64,000 bases of DNA from Brevundimonas sp. SGAir0440 (GCF_005484585.1 NZ_CP039435.1:124001-188000); one strand, 5' to 3'. Positions 8,864-18,922 are shown, numbered from the stretch's first letter. Numbers and translations are program-made. Notes: generated by a model not told the origin, from the letters alone.

Positions 8864-11181
8864 ATCTCTAGCTGAAGCTCGGGCGCGGCGGCGGTGGTCG
8901 CGGCGCCCGGCGGCAGATGCAGGATGAAGGCGGCGCCCTTGCCCGGCTCGCTTTCGACCTCGGCCCAGCCGCCGTGCAGTTCGACCAGGGCCTTGACCAG
9001 GGCCAGACCCACGCCGGGGCCGCCCCTCTCACGCCGCACGAAGCGATCGAAGACATGGGCCTGCAGGTGATAGGGAATGCCGCGCCCGGTGTCGGACACC
9101 GTCAGGCGGATTTCGGACGGGCCGGTCTCGGCCTTCAGCTCCACCGCCCCGCCTTCGGACACGGCGCGCGCCGCATTCTCCAGCAGATGATCCAGCGCCT
9201 GGCCGATGCGGTGCTCGTCGGCGCGGATGGGTTTGAGATCGGCGGGACAGGACACGGTCAGGGTGGCGCCGCGCCCCTCGACCCGCGCCCGGACCTTTTC
9301 GGCGGCCTGGCTCAGCAGGTCGCAGACCCTGAGGTCGCCCAGCGACAGCTCCATCTCGCCGGCGTCGATCTGGGCCATGTCCAGCACGTCGTCGATGGAG
9401 CGGGCCAGTTGGCTGGCGGCGATGCGAATGGCGCCCGCGTGCTGGCGGCTGCGCTCGGGCAGCTCGCCCATCGTCTCCAGCAGTTCGGAATAGCCGACGA
9501 TGGTCGTCAGCGGCGTGCGCAACTCATAGGAGACGCTGCCCACGAACTCGCGCTTCAGCGCCTGGCTTTCGGCCAGGGCCTGTTCGCGCTGCACCAGCGC
9601 CTGCTCCAGCCCGCGACGCGCGGTCACGTCCGAGAAGGCGACCAGGGTCGCGCCGTCCGGCAGGGGACGGGTCTGCCAGGCGGCGACGCGACCGTCCACG
9701 GTCCGGCCCTCGCCGGAGATGGCGACGCGGCTCTCGGGATCAGGATCGGCGACGCGCGCCTTCAGTCCCAGCCACAGGGCGGGATCGGGCAGCACGGCCT
9801 TGCACAGTTCGGCCAGGGCGTCGAAATCCGAGGCCGTGGCGATCTTGTCCGCCGACAGGTTCCAGAAGGTTTCGAAGGCCTCATTGTGCAGGCGCAGTCG
9901 GCCGTCCGAGCCGAACACCGCGACCGCGTCGTTCAGCTTGTCCAGCGTCGCGCGCTGGACCTGGATCTGGGCGTTGAAGCGGCTGCGCAGCTTCAGCTCG
10001 TCGGTGATGTCCGAGAAGATCAGCAGAATGCCGCCCAGCGGGTGCGGCTGGCGCACGACGCGCAGGGTGCGCCCGTCCGGCAGGGACCAACTGTCGTCCG
10101 GCGAGGCCTCCGACGCGCCGTAGAACTCCAACTCACGCGCCTTCCAGCCGGCGTAGTCGACGACCTCGGGCAGGCTGCGACGCTGGCGCAGACGGTCCAG
10201 CAGTTCGGCATGGGTCGGACGTTCGTCCAGCCAGGCCGCGTCGATGTCGAACAAGGCCTGGAAGGCGGTGTTGTGGAAGGCCAGCCGCTTTTGCGGGCCG
10301 AAGATGGCGACGGCGTCGGCCAGGTGGTTCAGCGTCTCGTCATGGGCGTCGACGTGGCGGCGCAGGGTGTCGCGCGTCTCTTCCGCCTCGGTCACCTCGA
10401 TGGCGAAGGCGGTGACGGCGCCGCCGCCCGCCGGTTCGGCGATGATGCGCCAGGCGCGCCGCGCGCCCCCGCCGGTCGTCCAGCGGAAGCCCTCCTGGCG
10501 CACGCCCAGACGCGCGGCCTCGGCGACCAGGGCGTCGGCGCCGCGGTCGAAGGACACGCCCTTTTCGACGGCGTCGTCGATGCTCTCGGCATTGGTCTCG
10601 TTCAGCCAGGCGCGGTTGGCCCAGGCCAGCTTGCCGGTCCCGTCCACGACCCAGGTCGGGGTGGGCGAGGCGTCGCCCAGCAGGGCCAGGCCGCTTTCCG
10701 TCGCATCCGCCCCGGTCAGGGTGAAGCGCGACGCGGGCGACAGCCGCAGCCAGGCCGAACCGCCCGCGACCCGTCCCTCGATCCGCCAGGGCTCTACATC
10801 GTCCAGCGCGACCAGACCTTCGAACGCCTGACCTTCGTGAACCAGGGCGTCGATCAGCGCGCCGTGGGTGATCCGGAGCTTGTTCAGGACGGCGGCCCCG
10901 GCCTCGGTGTCCTCACCCGCCAGCCGCGCGATCAGTTCGGCCGAACCGATCGGCAGACCGGCCGCCTGCCCATCCGGCGTCAGGGCCAGGCTGACGTCGT
11001 CGAAGGCGCGCAGCATGGCGTCATGGCGGCTGAGGTCGGCCAGGGCCTCGACCCGCTCGCGCTCGGCGGCGACGGCGGTCTCATGCAACCGCCCACGCAG
11101 CAGCAAGGCCCAGGCGCTGACGGCCATGGCCAGTCCGGCTGCGCCCGCTGTGGCGACATAGGCGATGTCGGCCTCGGCCAT
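8860..11181 (-). CDS. divL: DivL-like PAS sensor pseudo-kinase with Tyr at the phospho-acceptor site
   Basis: A 773-residue membrane-anchored histidine-kinase homologue. An N-terminal membrane segment (residues 6-28) is followed by several PAS-like domains (about 165-520), a DHp helix and a HATPase domain (DTGRGIPYHLQ, GGPGVGLALVKALVELHGG). The H-box reads SYELRTPL, with Tyr552 (codon TAT at 9526-9528) replacing the usual His. This is the hallmark of Caulobacter DivL, whose Tyr550 occupies the same place. In Caulobacter, DivL reads DivK phosphorylation and controls CckA and hence CtrA; transfer of that role here is inference. The stop overlaps that of the convergent M28 peptidase. Confidence 0.92.
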   Translation of the reverse strand: MAEADIAYVATAGAAGLAMAVSAWALLLRGRLHETAVAAERERVEALADLSRHDAMLRAFDDVSLALTPDGQAAGLPIGSAELIARLAGEDTEAGAAVLNKLRITHGALIDALVHEGQAFEGLVALDDVEPWRIEGRVAGGSAWLRLSPASRFTLTGADATESGLALLGDASPTPTWVVDGTGKLAWANRAWLNETNAESIDDAVEKGVSFDRGADALVAEAARLGVRQEGFRWTTGGGARRAWRIIAEPAGGGAVTAFAIEVTEAEETRDTLRRHVDAHDETLNHLADAVAIFGPQKRLAFHNTAFQALFDIDAAWLDERPTHAELLDRLRQRRSLPEVVDYAGWKARELEFYGASEASPDDSWSLPDGRTLRVVRQPHPLGGILLIFSDITDELKLRSRFNAQIQVQRATLDKLNDAVAVFGSDGRLRLHNEAFETFWNLSADKIATASDFDALAELCKAVLPDPALWLGLKARVADPDPESRVAISGEGRTVDGRVAAWQTRPLPDGATLVAFSDVTARRGLEQALVQREQALAESQALKREFVGSVSYELRTPLTTIVGYSELLETMGELPERSRQHAGAIRIAASQLARSIDDVLDMAQIDAGEMELSLGDLRVCDLLSQAAEKVRARVEGRGATLTVSCPADLKPIRADEHRIGQALDHLLENAARAVSEGGAVELKAETGPSEIRLTVSDTGRGIPYHLQAHVFDRFVRRERGGPGVGLALVKALVELHGGWAEVESEPGKGAAFILHLPPGAATTAAAPELQLEI

Positions 11182-11311
11182 TCGTGTCCCTGGAGAAGAG
11201 TCTCAGCCCCGATTCGCTAACCATACTCCAAGCGCGCGAAAAAGCGGCAGTCTCGTAATCGCGTCATCGCGCCCCGTTGCGGCAGGGCGTCGAGACGGCG
11301 ATATCGCGAGC

Positions 11312-11710
11312 ATGACCGACCCGATCGCCCCCTCTCTCGACGACTTCGCCCGCCTGGCGCAGGAGGCGTTCGACGCCCTGCCCGGACCGTTCAAAGATGC
11401 GGCGGGCGAGGTGGTCATCCGCATCGACGACTTCGCCGACGAGTCGACGCTTGCCGAGATGGAGATCGAGGATCCGTTCGAGCTGACGGGCCTGTATCAC
11501 GGCGTGGACATCGGCCGGCGCGACAGCCTGGGCCCGGCGGCCGAGCCGTCGCGGGTCTTCCTCTATCGCCGCCCCATCCTGGACGAATGGTGCGAGCGCG
11601 GCGACGTTGGGATCGGCGAACTGATCGCCCACGTCCTGATCCACGAGATCGGCCACCACCTGGGCCTGACCGACGACGACATCCACGCCATCGAGGACGA
11701 CGCGGATTGA
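11312..11710 (+). CDS. Small zincin-like metallopeptidase (Zincin_1 / DUF1025 family)
   Basis: A compact 132-residue cytoplasmic protein. The near-C-terminal motif HEIGHHLGLTDDD is a full HExxHxxGxxD zinc site. Upstream, GEVVIRIDDFAD and ELTGLYHGVDIG are typical of this family of short metallopeptidases, whose substrates are unknown. ATG 11312 is the first start after the divergent intergenic region with divL; the longer open frame would run into divL. The stop is four bases from the marC stop (convergent). Confidence 0.85.
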   Translation: MTDPIAPSLDDFARLAQEAFDALPGPFKDAAGEVVIRIDDFADESTLAEMEIEDPFELTGLYHGVDIGRRDSLGPAAEPSRVFLYRRPILDEWCERGDVGIGELIAHVLIHEIGHHLGLTDDDIHAIEDDAD

Positions 11711-11714
11711 CGCC

Positions 11715-12410
11715 TTATTTCGTCGCCGGATAAGGCGTCGTCACCGCGCCGGAGATCATGCCGGGGATGGCCTCGCCCAGGCCCAGCAGGATGAACTGGA
11801 TCGCCAGGGCGCACAGGATCAGGCCCAGAACCTTGACGATGATCGCCATGCCGACCTCGCCCAGCAGGCGGCTGAGCGAGCCTGTCAGGGCGAAACAGAC
11901 GAAGGAGACGGCGCAGGCCGCCGCGATCGCCACCAACGATCCCATGGTCCCGGCATAGCCCAGCTTGGCCGCCTCGCCCGCCTGGATGATGACCGCCGAA
12001 ATGGCGCCAGGACCGATCATCAGCGGAATGGCGAAGGGCACGACCAGACGCTGAAAACGCCTGCGGGCATAGCCGCGCACATCCTTGGAATCCGCCAGCG
12101 CATCCTTGTCGGCGAACATGGCCAGAAAGTCGCCGCGCGCCATGTCCAGACCCAGGAACAGCAGCAGTATGCCGCCCGCGATGCGGAACGCCGCCAGCGA
12201 AATGCCGAAGAACTGCAACAGGCCCAGGCCCGTGAACAGGAAGAAGGCCAGGAAGACGGCGGCGAAGGCGCAGATCAGGGCCGAGACCGAAATCCGCTGA
12301 CGCAGGGTCGCCCCCGCCGTCGCGGCGGCGAAGATCGGCAGATTGCCAATCGGGTCCAGCAGGGCGAACAGGGTCACGAACAGGTTGACACCCAAATCGA
12401 CTGCGTTCAT
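11715..12410 (-). CDS. MarC-family integral membrane protein
   Basis: A 231-residue inner-membrane protein with about six hydrophobic segments. It shows the MarC/UPF0056 features: LFALLDPIGNLPIF in the first segment, FRIAGGILLLFLGLDMARG in the middle and IPLMIGPGAISAVII in the second half. The internal similarity between the two halves is typical of the family. Despite the family name, a role in multiple antibiotic resistance has not held up and the transported substrate is unknown. It is divergent from pyrF. Confidence 0.9.
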   Translation of the reverse strand: MNAVDLGVNLFVTLFALLDPIGNLPIFAAATAGATLRQRISVSALICAFAAVFLAFFLFTGLGLLQFFGISLAAFRIAGGILLLFLGLDMARGDFLAMFADKDALADSKDVRGYARRRFQRLVVPFAIPLMIGPGAISAVIIQAGEAAKLGYAGTMGSLVAIAAACAVSFVCFALTGSLSRLLGEVGMAIIVKVLGLILCALAIQFILLGLGEAIPGMISGAVTTPYPATK

Positions 12411-12493
12411 CGCCTGCCCTCGCCCTCAATCCATCACGCCGCCCTGCCGACGCGCCCTCGTGTCCGGCATAGCCGCTCAGCGCGAGTCCGTCG

Positions 12494-13222
12494 ATGACCG
12501 ATCCCCAAACCGCCTCCGATCGTGCGCCCGACGAGCGGATCATCTGCGCCCTGGACGTGCCGACGACGGCCGAGGCGGCCGCCCTGGCCGAGCGGATCGG
12601 CGATGCGATCGGCTTCTACAAGGTCGGACTGCAACTGTTCGCGGTCGATGGCATGGCGCTGGCGCGGGAACTGAAGGCGCAGGGCCGGAAGATCTTTCTG
12701 GACTGGAAGCTGCACGACATCGGCGCGACCGTAGAGAAGGCGACGGCCAATCTGGCGGGCGCGGATTGCGACCTGCTGACGGTGCATGCGCGACCCCAGG
12801 TCATGGCGGCGGCGGCGCGCGGCGCGGCGGGATCGAAGATGAAGGTTCTCGGGGTCACCGTTCTGACCAGCCTGACAGCCGACGATTTGGCCGCCGACGA
12901 CCACAGCCTGTCGCCGGCCGATCTGGTCGAGCGGCGCGTGCGTCAGGCGCTGGAGGCCGGAATCGACGGCGTCGTCTCCAGCCCGCATGAGGCGGCGCGT
13001 GCCCGGGCTCTGGCGATCGAGGCGGGCCGGCCCGACTTTCTGATCGTCACGCCCGGCGTGCGACCCGTCGGCGCGGCGCTAGACGATCAGGCGCGGGCGG
13101 CGACGCCACAGGCGGCGCTTGAAGCCGGCGCGACCCATCTGGTCATCGGTCGACCAATCACGGCGGCGACCGATCCGCGCGCGGCGGCGCAAGCGATCGC
13201 ACAGCAGATCGCCCTGATCTGA
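12494..13222 (+). CDS. pyrF: Orotidine 5'-phosphate decarboxylase
   Basis: Last step of de novo UMP synthesis: OMP to UMP plus CO2. The protein has 242 residues in a TIM-barrel fold. The N-terminal strand is IICALDVPT, and the catalytic Lys-Asp motif reads FLDWKLHDIGATV (D-x-K-x-x-D). The phosphate-binding end reads FLIVTPGVRP, then ATHLVIGRPITAATDP. Length is normal. It is monocistronic, divergent from marC and convergent with the repeat-protein gene. A weak inverted repeat (CGCCCTG/CAGGGCG) overlaps its stop. Confidence 0.96.
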   Translation: MTDPQTASDRAPDERIICALDVPTTAEAAALAERIGDAIGFYKVGLQLFAVDGMALARELKAQGRKIFLDWKLHDIGATVEKATANLAGADCDLLTVHARPQVMAAAARGAAGSKMKVLGVTVLTSLTADDLAADDHSLSPADLVERRVRQALEAGIDGVVSSPHEAARARALAIEAGRPDFLIVTPGVRPVGAALDDQARAATPQAALEAGATHLVIGRPITAATDPRAAAQAIAQQIALI

Positions 13223-13270
13223 GACAGACCAGGGCGACCGTTCGTCTTCAGTTGTTCCAGCGCGAGGCGA

Positions 13271-14431
13271 TCAGCCGCGCTCGCCCGGCTCCTGGGCATA
13301 GCCGTGACGCGGCGGGGCGTGGGGCGCAGGCGCCTCGGGCGGCGGCAGGTCGCCGTAGTAGCCCGACGGCGGCGGGGGCGGAGGAGGCGGCGGCGGGGCC
13401 GTGTTCACCTCCGGCGGCGCGACATAGACCTGGGCCGGAGCCACATTGACCGGCGCGGACTGCACATAGACTGGCGACTGATCGACGTAGACCGGGCCGC
13501 CGACCTCGACCTGGGCGGGCGCGACATTGACCTGGGCCGGGGCGACCTGGATGTGTTGCGGGCCGATGTTGACGGGCGCCGATTGCACATAGACCGGGGC
13601 CTGATCGACATAGACGGGCGGGCCGACATCGACCTGGGCCGGAGCCAAATTCACCTGCGACGGAGCCACCTGAACGCGTTGCGGCCCGATGTTCACCGGC
13701 GGCGCCTGCACATAGATGGGCGGCTGTTCGATATAGGTAGGCGGTCCCATCTCGATCTGGGGCGGGGCCAGGCTGACCTGAGAAGGCGCGACATAGATGC
13801 GCTGCGGCGCGATCTGGACGGGCGGCGCCTGGACATAGACCGGCGGCTGATCGACGTAGCCTTGCTCGTAACGCTGCTCATAGCGGTGTTCGTAGCGAAC
13901 CGGCGGGCGAACGGGCGGACGGCAGTTGCAGTCGATCGGACGGCCCGGATACGGACGCCAGCCGATGTAGTCACGGCCGAACCCGTAGACCGGATATCCC
14001 ACCGGAGCGCTGACCGGAGGACGACCGACCAGGACCGAGGTCGCGCTGACGCCGCCGACATAGCCGCCGCCGTAATAGCCGTCCGAATAGCCGCCGCTTC
14101 CGACATAGGTCGTGCCGCCGCCGACATAGCCGCGCTGGAAGCTGGACGAGCTGGAATAGGACCGGGCGCTGCTCGCCGAATAGCTGGAGGCGCTCGCATA
14201 GGCGTTGGCGTTGGCATTGGCGTAGGCGCCGCCGTTCACGTTCACATTGACGTTGTGGTTGGCGTTGTAGTTGCCGCCGCCGTAGTGACCGCCGCCGCCG
14301 CATCCCCCGCCGCAGCCGCCGCCGGGGTGGCCCCCGCCATAACCCCCGTGACCGGGACCACCGGCCAGAGCGGGCGCTGCGGAGAGCAGCAGAGCCGCCG
14401 ACGCGGCGGTAAGTATCGACTGTATCGTCAC
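13271..14431 (-). CDS. Exported low-complexity protein with 41-residue tandem repeats
   Basis: No known family recognised; 386 residues. A signal peptide (residues 1-23, ending APALA) is followed by a Gly/His/Cys-rich stretch, an alternating Asn/Val/Ala and Ser/Tyr-rich stretch, and a Gly/Tyr region. Then come 3.7 tandem copies of a 41-residue unit starting at residues 192, 233, 274 and 315, each with VYVQ, VNIGPQ, VAP, QVNLAP and QV-VGPP elements. Ten consecutive prolines and an acidic/Pro tail end it. GTG 14431 is preferred over TTG 14467 because AGAGGAG lies eight bases upstream. A CtrA box sits 53-67 bases before the start. Likely a surface or envelope structural protein. Confidence 0.75.
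   Translation of the reverse strand: MTIQSILTAASAALLLSAAPALAGGPGHGGYGGGHPGGGCGGGCGGGGHYGGGNYNANHNVNVNVNGGAYANANANAYASASSYSASSARSYSSSSSFQRGYVGGGTTYVGSGGYSDGYYGGGYVGGVSATSVLVGRPPVSAPVGYPVYGFGRDYIGWRPYPGRPIDCNCRPPVRPPVRYEHRYEQRYEQGYVDQPPVYVQAPPVQIAPQRIYVAPSQVSLAPPQIEMGPPTYIEQPPIYVQAPPVNIGPQRVQVAPSQVNLAPAQVDVGPPVYVDQAPVYVQSAPVNIGPQHIQVAPAQVNVAPAQVEVGGPVYVDQSPVYVQSAPVNVAPAQVYVAPPEVNTAPPPPPPPPPPSGYYGDLPPPEAPAPHAPPRHGYAQEPGERG
13397..13858 (-). repeat. 3.7 copies of a 123-bp (41-codon) in-frame tandem repeat
   Basis: Units occupy about 13736-13858, 13613-13735, 13490-13612 and 13397-13489 (partial), reading on the minus strand inside the exported repeat protein. Each unit begins Y-[VI]-[DE]-Q-x-P-[VI]-YVQ. 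The later units are more alike (YVQSAPVN) than the first, suggesting stepwise duplication with drift. Confidence 0.9.
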
Positions 14432-14483
14432 GGGACAGACTCCTCTGAGTTGTCCCGACACTGGCAAGTCCGGCGCCTGTTTC

Positions 14484-14500
14484 TTAAGGCGTGGTTAACC
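14484..14500 (-). promoter_or_regulatory. Candidate CtrA binding site (TTAA-N7-TTAACC)
   Basis: TTAA at 14484-14487, seven bases, then TTAACC at 14495-14500. This matches the full CtrA consensus TTAA-N7-TTAA(C). TTAA is rare in this GC-rich sequence, so a correctly spaced pair is notable. It lies 53-67 bases before the GTG of the exported repeat protein, a suitable place for an activator overlapping the -35 region. CtrA binding itself is inferred. Confidence 0.7.
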
Positions 14501-14528
14501 TTTGCGCCCGTTTCAGCACGCCGGCGGG

Positions 14529-14786
14529 TCAGAAATCGACCGCCAGCCCCTTCTTCTCCCAGTCGCCGAAACGGGTCGGTTCGGGACCGGTCGGACCGCC
14601 GTATTCCGTGTCCGCCTGAACCGTCGATTCCGCCGCGCGACGATCCGCCGCTTCCTGAAGCGCGCGCCGCGCGGCCTCGCTGAGCGGCCGTTCCGGCGTG
14701 GCGTGGGGCACGTCGGCATTGAAAACGGGCGCCGCAGCCGGCGTCTCGTCGGCGTCATTCGGCGCGAGGGTGGGATGTTCGGTCAC
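14529..14786 (-). CDS. DUF1674 / SDHAF4-like succinate dehydrogenase assembly factor
   Basis: An 85-residue protein whose C-terminus carries the diagnostic DUF1674 signature EYGGPTGPEPTRFGDWEKKG, ending LAVDF. The N-terminal part is acidic and disordered-looking. Eukaryotic and alphaproteobacterial homologues bind flavinated SdhA and promote assembly of succinate dehydrogenase. No sdh genes are in the window, so it acts in trans. It lies upstream of, and on the same strand as, the repeat protein, but the CtrA box between them suggests separate transcription. Confidence 0.85.
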   Translation of the reverse strand: MTEHPTLAPNDADETPAAAPVFNADVPHATPERPLSEAARRALQEAADRRAAESTVQADTEYGGPTGPEPTRFGDWEKKGLAVDF

Positions 14787-14872
14787 AGGGCGGCTCCCTT
14801 GAGGCTTGATGCGCCTTCTCTCAAATAGAGGTTCAAGCCCGGGACGCCAGACGGATCGGGAATGGAACCGCG

Positions 14873-15838
14873 ATGAACCATCTGAAGACCTTCATTCTGT
14901 TGGCGGCGATGACGGCCCTGTTCGCAGGGGTCGGCTATCTGATCGGCGGCGCGACCGGCATGGCGATCGCCCTGCTGTTCGCGGGCGGGATGAATCTGTT
15001 CAGCTACTGGAACGCCGACAAGATCGTGCTGAAGATGTACCGGGCCCAGCCGGTCGACGAGCAGCACCCCAACGCCGTGGTCAGGAACTATGTCGCCGAC
15101 GTGCGTCAGATGGCCCGCGACGCCGGCCTGCCCCAGCCGCAGGTCGCCATCATTCCCAATGATCAGCCCAACGCCTTCGCCACCGGCCGAAACCCCGAGA
15201 ACGCCGCCGTCTGCGCCACCACCGGCCTGCTGGACATGCTGACGCGCGAGGAGGTGCGCGGGGTGATGGCGCACGAGCTGGCCCATGTGAAGAACCGCGA
15301 CACCCTGATCATGACGGTGACGGCGACTATCGCCGGAGCCATCGCCGCGCTCGCCAACTTCGCCCTGTTCTTCGGCGGCAACGACCGCGAGCGGCCGGGC
15401 GGAATCATTGGCACGATCGCCCTGATGCTGCTGGCGCCGATGGCCGCCGGTCTGGTGCAGATGGCCATCAGCCGGGGCCGCGAATATGAGGCCGACCGCG
15501 TCGGCGCCGAGATCGCCGGCGATCCCCAGGCCCTGGCTTCGGCCCTGCAGAAGATCGACGCCTACGCCAGGCGGATCACCAATCAGACGGCTGAGCGCAA
15601 TCCGGCCTCGGGTCAGATGTTCATCATCAATCCGCTGGCGGGTCGCGGTGCGGACAATCTGTTCTCGACCCATCCGGCGACGGGAAACCGCGTCCGGGCC
15701 TTGATGGAGCTTGGCGCGAAGATGGGAATGCAGTCCCGCGCCCGAACGCCGGACCTCACCCAGCCGCGACCGGCCGCCAGTTTCACCACCACGGGCGTCC
15801 CGACCACCCCGAACGAGCCGCGCGGTCCCTGGGGCTGA
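14873..15838 (+). CDS. htpX: Membrane zinc metalloprotease HtpX (M48)
   Basis: Inner-membrane protease of 321 residues in membrane-protein quality control, complementary to FtsH. Two N-terminal hydrophobic segments (about 6-45) precede [10 protein letters not shown] (residues 134-143), the HExxH zinc site. Two further membrane segments follow, and [11 protein letters not shown] gives the third ligand. The Pro/Arg-rich tail is probably disordered. The start is clear ([10 protein letters not shown]). Heat-shock control is usual for the family, but I see no clear sigma-32 promoter here. Confidence 0.94.
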   Translation: MNHLKTFILLAAMTALFAGVGYLIGGATGMAIALLFAGGMNLFSYWNADKIVLKMYRAQPVDEQHPNAVVRNYVADVRQMARDAGLPQPQVAIIPNDQPNAFATGRNPENAAVCATTGLLDMLTREEVRGVMAHELAHVKNRDTLIMTVTATIAGAIAALANFALFFGGNDRERPGGIIGTIALMLLAPMAAGLVQMAISRGREYEADRVGAEIAGDPQALASALQKIDAYARRITNQTAERNPASGQMFIINPLAGRGADNLFSTHPATGNRVRALMELGAKMGMQSRARTPDLTQPRPAASFTTTGVPTTPNEPRGPWG

Positions 15839-15934
15839 TCGTCGCGGTCTGGACGCCGTTTGCGGTTTGCACTCCGCGACCGGATCACATCAGATGCGCC
15901 CCTGTTCAGCCATCGGGCTTTCTTGGGGAAATCC

Positions 15935-17542
15935 ATGTCGCGTCTGCTCGCCTTCGTCTCCGCCGCCGCTCTTCTCGCCACGCCGGTCGCCGCCCAGTCG
16001 GTGGACCGCGTCGCCGTCAACGGCATCATCGACCAGGGGCTGAACCACAGTCAGGTGATGCAGACCGCCGCCTATCTGACCGACCGGATCGGCGGGCGGA
16101 TGACCAACTCGCCCCAGATGCGCGAGGCCGAACGCTGGGCGCAGCAGCAGTTCCGCGACTACGGTCTGTCCGACGTGCGCGCCGAAGGATTCGAGTTCGG
16201 CCGGGGCTGGTCCATCGTCCGCTCCAGCGCGCGCATGACCGCGCCGCGCCCGCTGGATCTGCGCGCCATCCCGGTGGCCTGGACGCCCTCGACCAATGGC
16301 GTGATCAGCGGCGGCGTGATCGTGGCCCCGATCTCCAAGGTCGAGGACTTCGACAAATGGCGCGGCAAGCTGTCGGGCAAGATCGTCATGCTGTCCCAGC
16401 CGGGCACGGGGTCCGAGCCGACAGAGCCGGCCTTCCGCCGCTGGACCAGCGCCGAGCTGGCCGAGCGCAACACCTATAATCAGCCCCAGCATTCGCCGGC
16501 CGCCATCGAACGCTCGCTGAAGACCGTCAACTTCGCCAATCAGTTGGACGCCTTCCTGGCCGAAGAGGGCGCCCTGGCCTGGGTGCGGATTTCCCAGCGT
16601 GACGGCGGCCTGCTGCACGGCACGGGCTACACCTACCAGGTCGGCGCCACGCCCAAGCTGGCTGGGATGGAGTTGGCGGCCGAGGATTATCGCCGTCTGG
16701 CGCGCTTGGCCCTGACCGACGCGCCGCCGACGCTGGAGCTGATGAGCGAGGTCCGCTTCCATGACGAGGACGTCAACGCCTACAACATCCTGGCCGACAT
16801 CCCCGGCACGGCGCGCGGAACCGAATACGTCATGGCCGGCGCCCATCTGGACAGCTGGGTCGCCTCGGACGGAGCTGTCGACAACGCCGCCGGCAGCGCG
16901 GTGGTCATGGAGGCCGCACGCATCCTGAAGGCGCTCAACGTCAAGCCCAAGCGCACCATCCGTTTCGCCCTGTGGAACGGCGAGGAGCAAGGCATCCTGG
17001 GCTCGCTGGCCTATGTCGACCGGCATCTGGCGACGCGTGCGCCGTCGAACGATCCGGCGCTGGCGGGCCTGCCGGACAACCGCACCTGGCGCAGCCGCTG
17101 GCCGATCGAGCCGCGCGCCGGCTATCGCGATCTGGTCGCCTATTTCAATCTGGACAACGGCTCGGGCAAGATCCGCGGCATCAACGCCGAGGGCAATGTC
17201 GCCGCCGCCCCGATCTTCCAGGAATGGCTGGCGCCGTTCGCCAGCATGGGCGCAACGACCGTCTCGCTGCGCAACTCGGGCGGCACCGACCACGTCTATA
17301 TGCAGACCGTGGGCGTGCCGGGGTATCAGTTCATTCAGGACCCGCTCGACTATTCCAGCCGCCTGCACCACACCAGCATCGACAGCTACGACCACCTGAA
17401 GGCCGAGGACCTGCGTCAGGCGGCCGTCATCCTGGCCAGCTTCCTGCTGAACGCCGCCAACCGCGACGAGCCCCTGCCGCGCATGCCGCTGCCGACCCAG
17501 CCCACGCCGAGCGATCCGTTCGAATATCCGGCGGCGGACTAA
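15935..17542 (+). CDS. Exported M28-family peptidase (carboxypeptidase Q-like)
   Basis: A 535-residue secreted or periplasmic metallopeptidase. A signal peptide (MSRLLAFVSAAALLATPVAAQ) is followed by a propeptide-like region. The M28 ligands appear as GAHLDSW, GAVDNAAGS, WNGEEQGILGS, FNLDNGSGK and, near the end, LHHTSIDSYDHL. The arrangement resembles plasma glutamate carboxypeptidase/CpQ, which releases residues from dipeptides. ATG 15935 has GGGGAA upstream. A strong terminator follows directly. It is not closely similar to the M28 protein at 7.2 kb, so the two are distinct paralogues. Confidence 0.9.
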   Translation: MSRLLAFVSAAALLATPVAAQSVDRVAVNGIIDQGLNHSQVMQTAAYLTDRIGGRMTNSPQMREAERWAQQQFRDYGLSDVRAEGFEFGRGWSIVRSSARMTAPRPLDLRAIPVAWTPSTNGVISGGVIVAPISKVEDFDKWRGKLSGKIVMLSQPGTGSEPTEPAFRRWTSAELAERNTYNQPQHSPAAIERSLKTVNFANQLDAFLAEEGALAWVRISQRDGGLLHGTGYTYQVGATPKLAGMELAAEDYRRLARLALTDAPPTLELMSEVRFHDEDVNAYNILADIPGTARGTEYVMAGAHLDSWVASDGAVDNAAGSAVVMEAARILKALNVKPKRTIRFALWNGEEQGILGSLAYVDRHLATRAPSNDPALAGLPDNRTWRSRWPIEPRAGYRDLVAYFNLDNGSGKIRGINAEGNVAAAPIFQEWLAPFASMGATTVSLRNSGGTDHVYMQTVGVPGYQFIQDPLDYSSRLHHTSIDSYDHLKAEDLRQAAVILASFLLNAANRDEPLPRMPLPTQPTPSDPFEYPAAD

Positions 17543-17549
17543 GAGTTCA

Positions 17550-17580
17550 GGGGCGAGGAAAACCTCGCCCCTTTCTTCTT
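17550..17580 (+). terminator. Rho-independent terminator
   Basis: Perfect 9-bp stem GGGGCGAGG (17550-17558) and CCTCGCCCC (17563-17571) with an AAAA loop, followed by TTTCTTCTT. It sits eight bases after the M28 stop and just before the convergent thiolase end. Confidence 0.9.
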
Positions 17581-17586
17581 ATCGGA

Positions 17587-18762
<1,176 letters not shown>

Positions 18763-18803
18763 GGGATTTCACTCTTTGGAGAATAACTCGGCGGGACCGT
18801 TTT

Positions 18804-18816
18804 GCCGCATTGCAGC
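18804..18816. promoter_or_regulatory. Candidate PhaR-type operator before the thiolase
   Basis: GCCGCATTGCAGC, an imperfect palindrome matching CTGC-N3-GCAG with one mismatch (CCGC-ATT-GCAG). It is placed 42-54 bases upstream of the thiolase start. It matches 12 of 13 bases of the perfect palindrome at 36827-36839 (opposite orientation). Binding by PhaR is inferred. Confidence 0.4.
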
Positions 18817-18922
18817 GCGTTCGTCACCTGCGACGACATCGACAGGGCGCGATTCAGCCAATCGTCACCCTGTCGGCGCATTGTCTCGGAACGATAGAGG
18901 CGATCGACGGATTGGAAGGTCC

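Noticed and set aside
8917-11220. 767-codon plus-strand open frame opposite divL
   Set aside because: A complete shadow of divL created by the GC-skewed third codon position; no independent domain is seen.
11211-11224. GATTC (CcrM-type site) next to CTAACCAT before divL, resembling a CtrA half-site
   Set aside because: Only a single degenerate half-site without a TTAA partner seven bases away; GANTC is too common to be evidence.
13216-13242. CGCCCTG/CAGGGCG inverted repeat at the pyrF stop as a terminator
   Set aside because: Stem of seven with a 13-base loop and no T-rich tail; too weak to list as a terminator.
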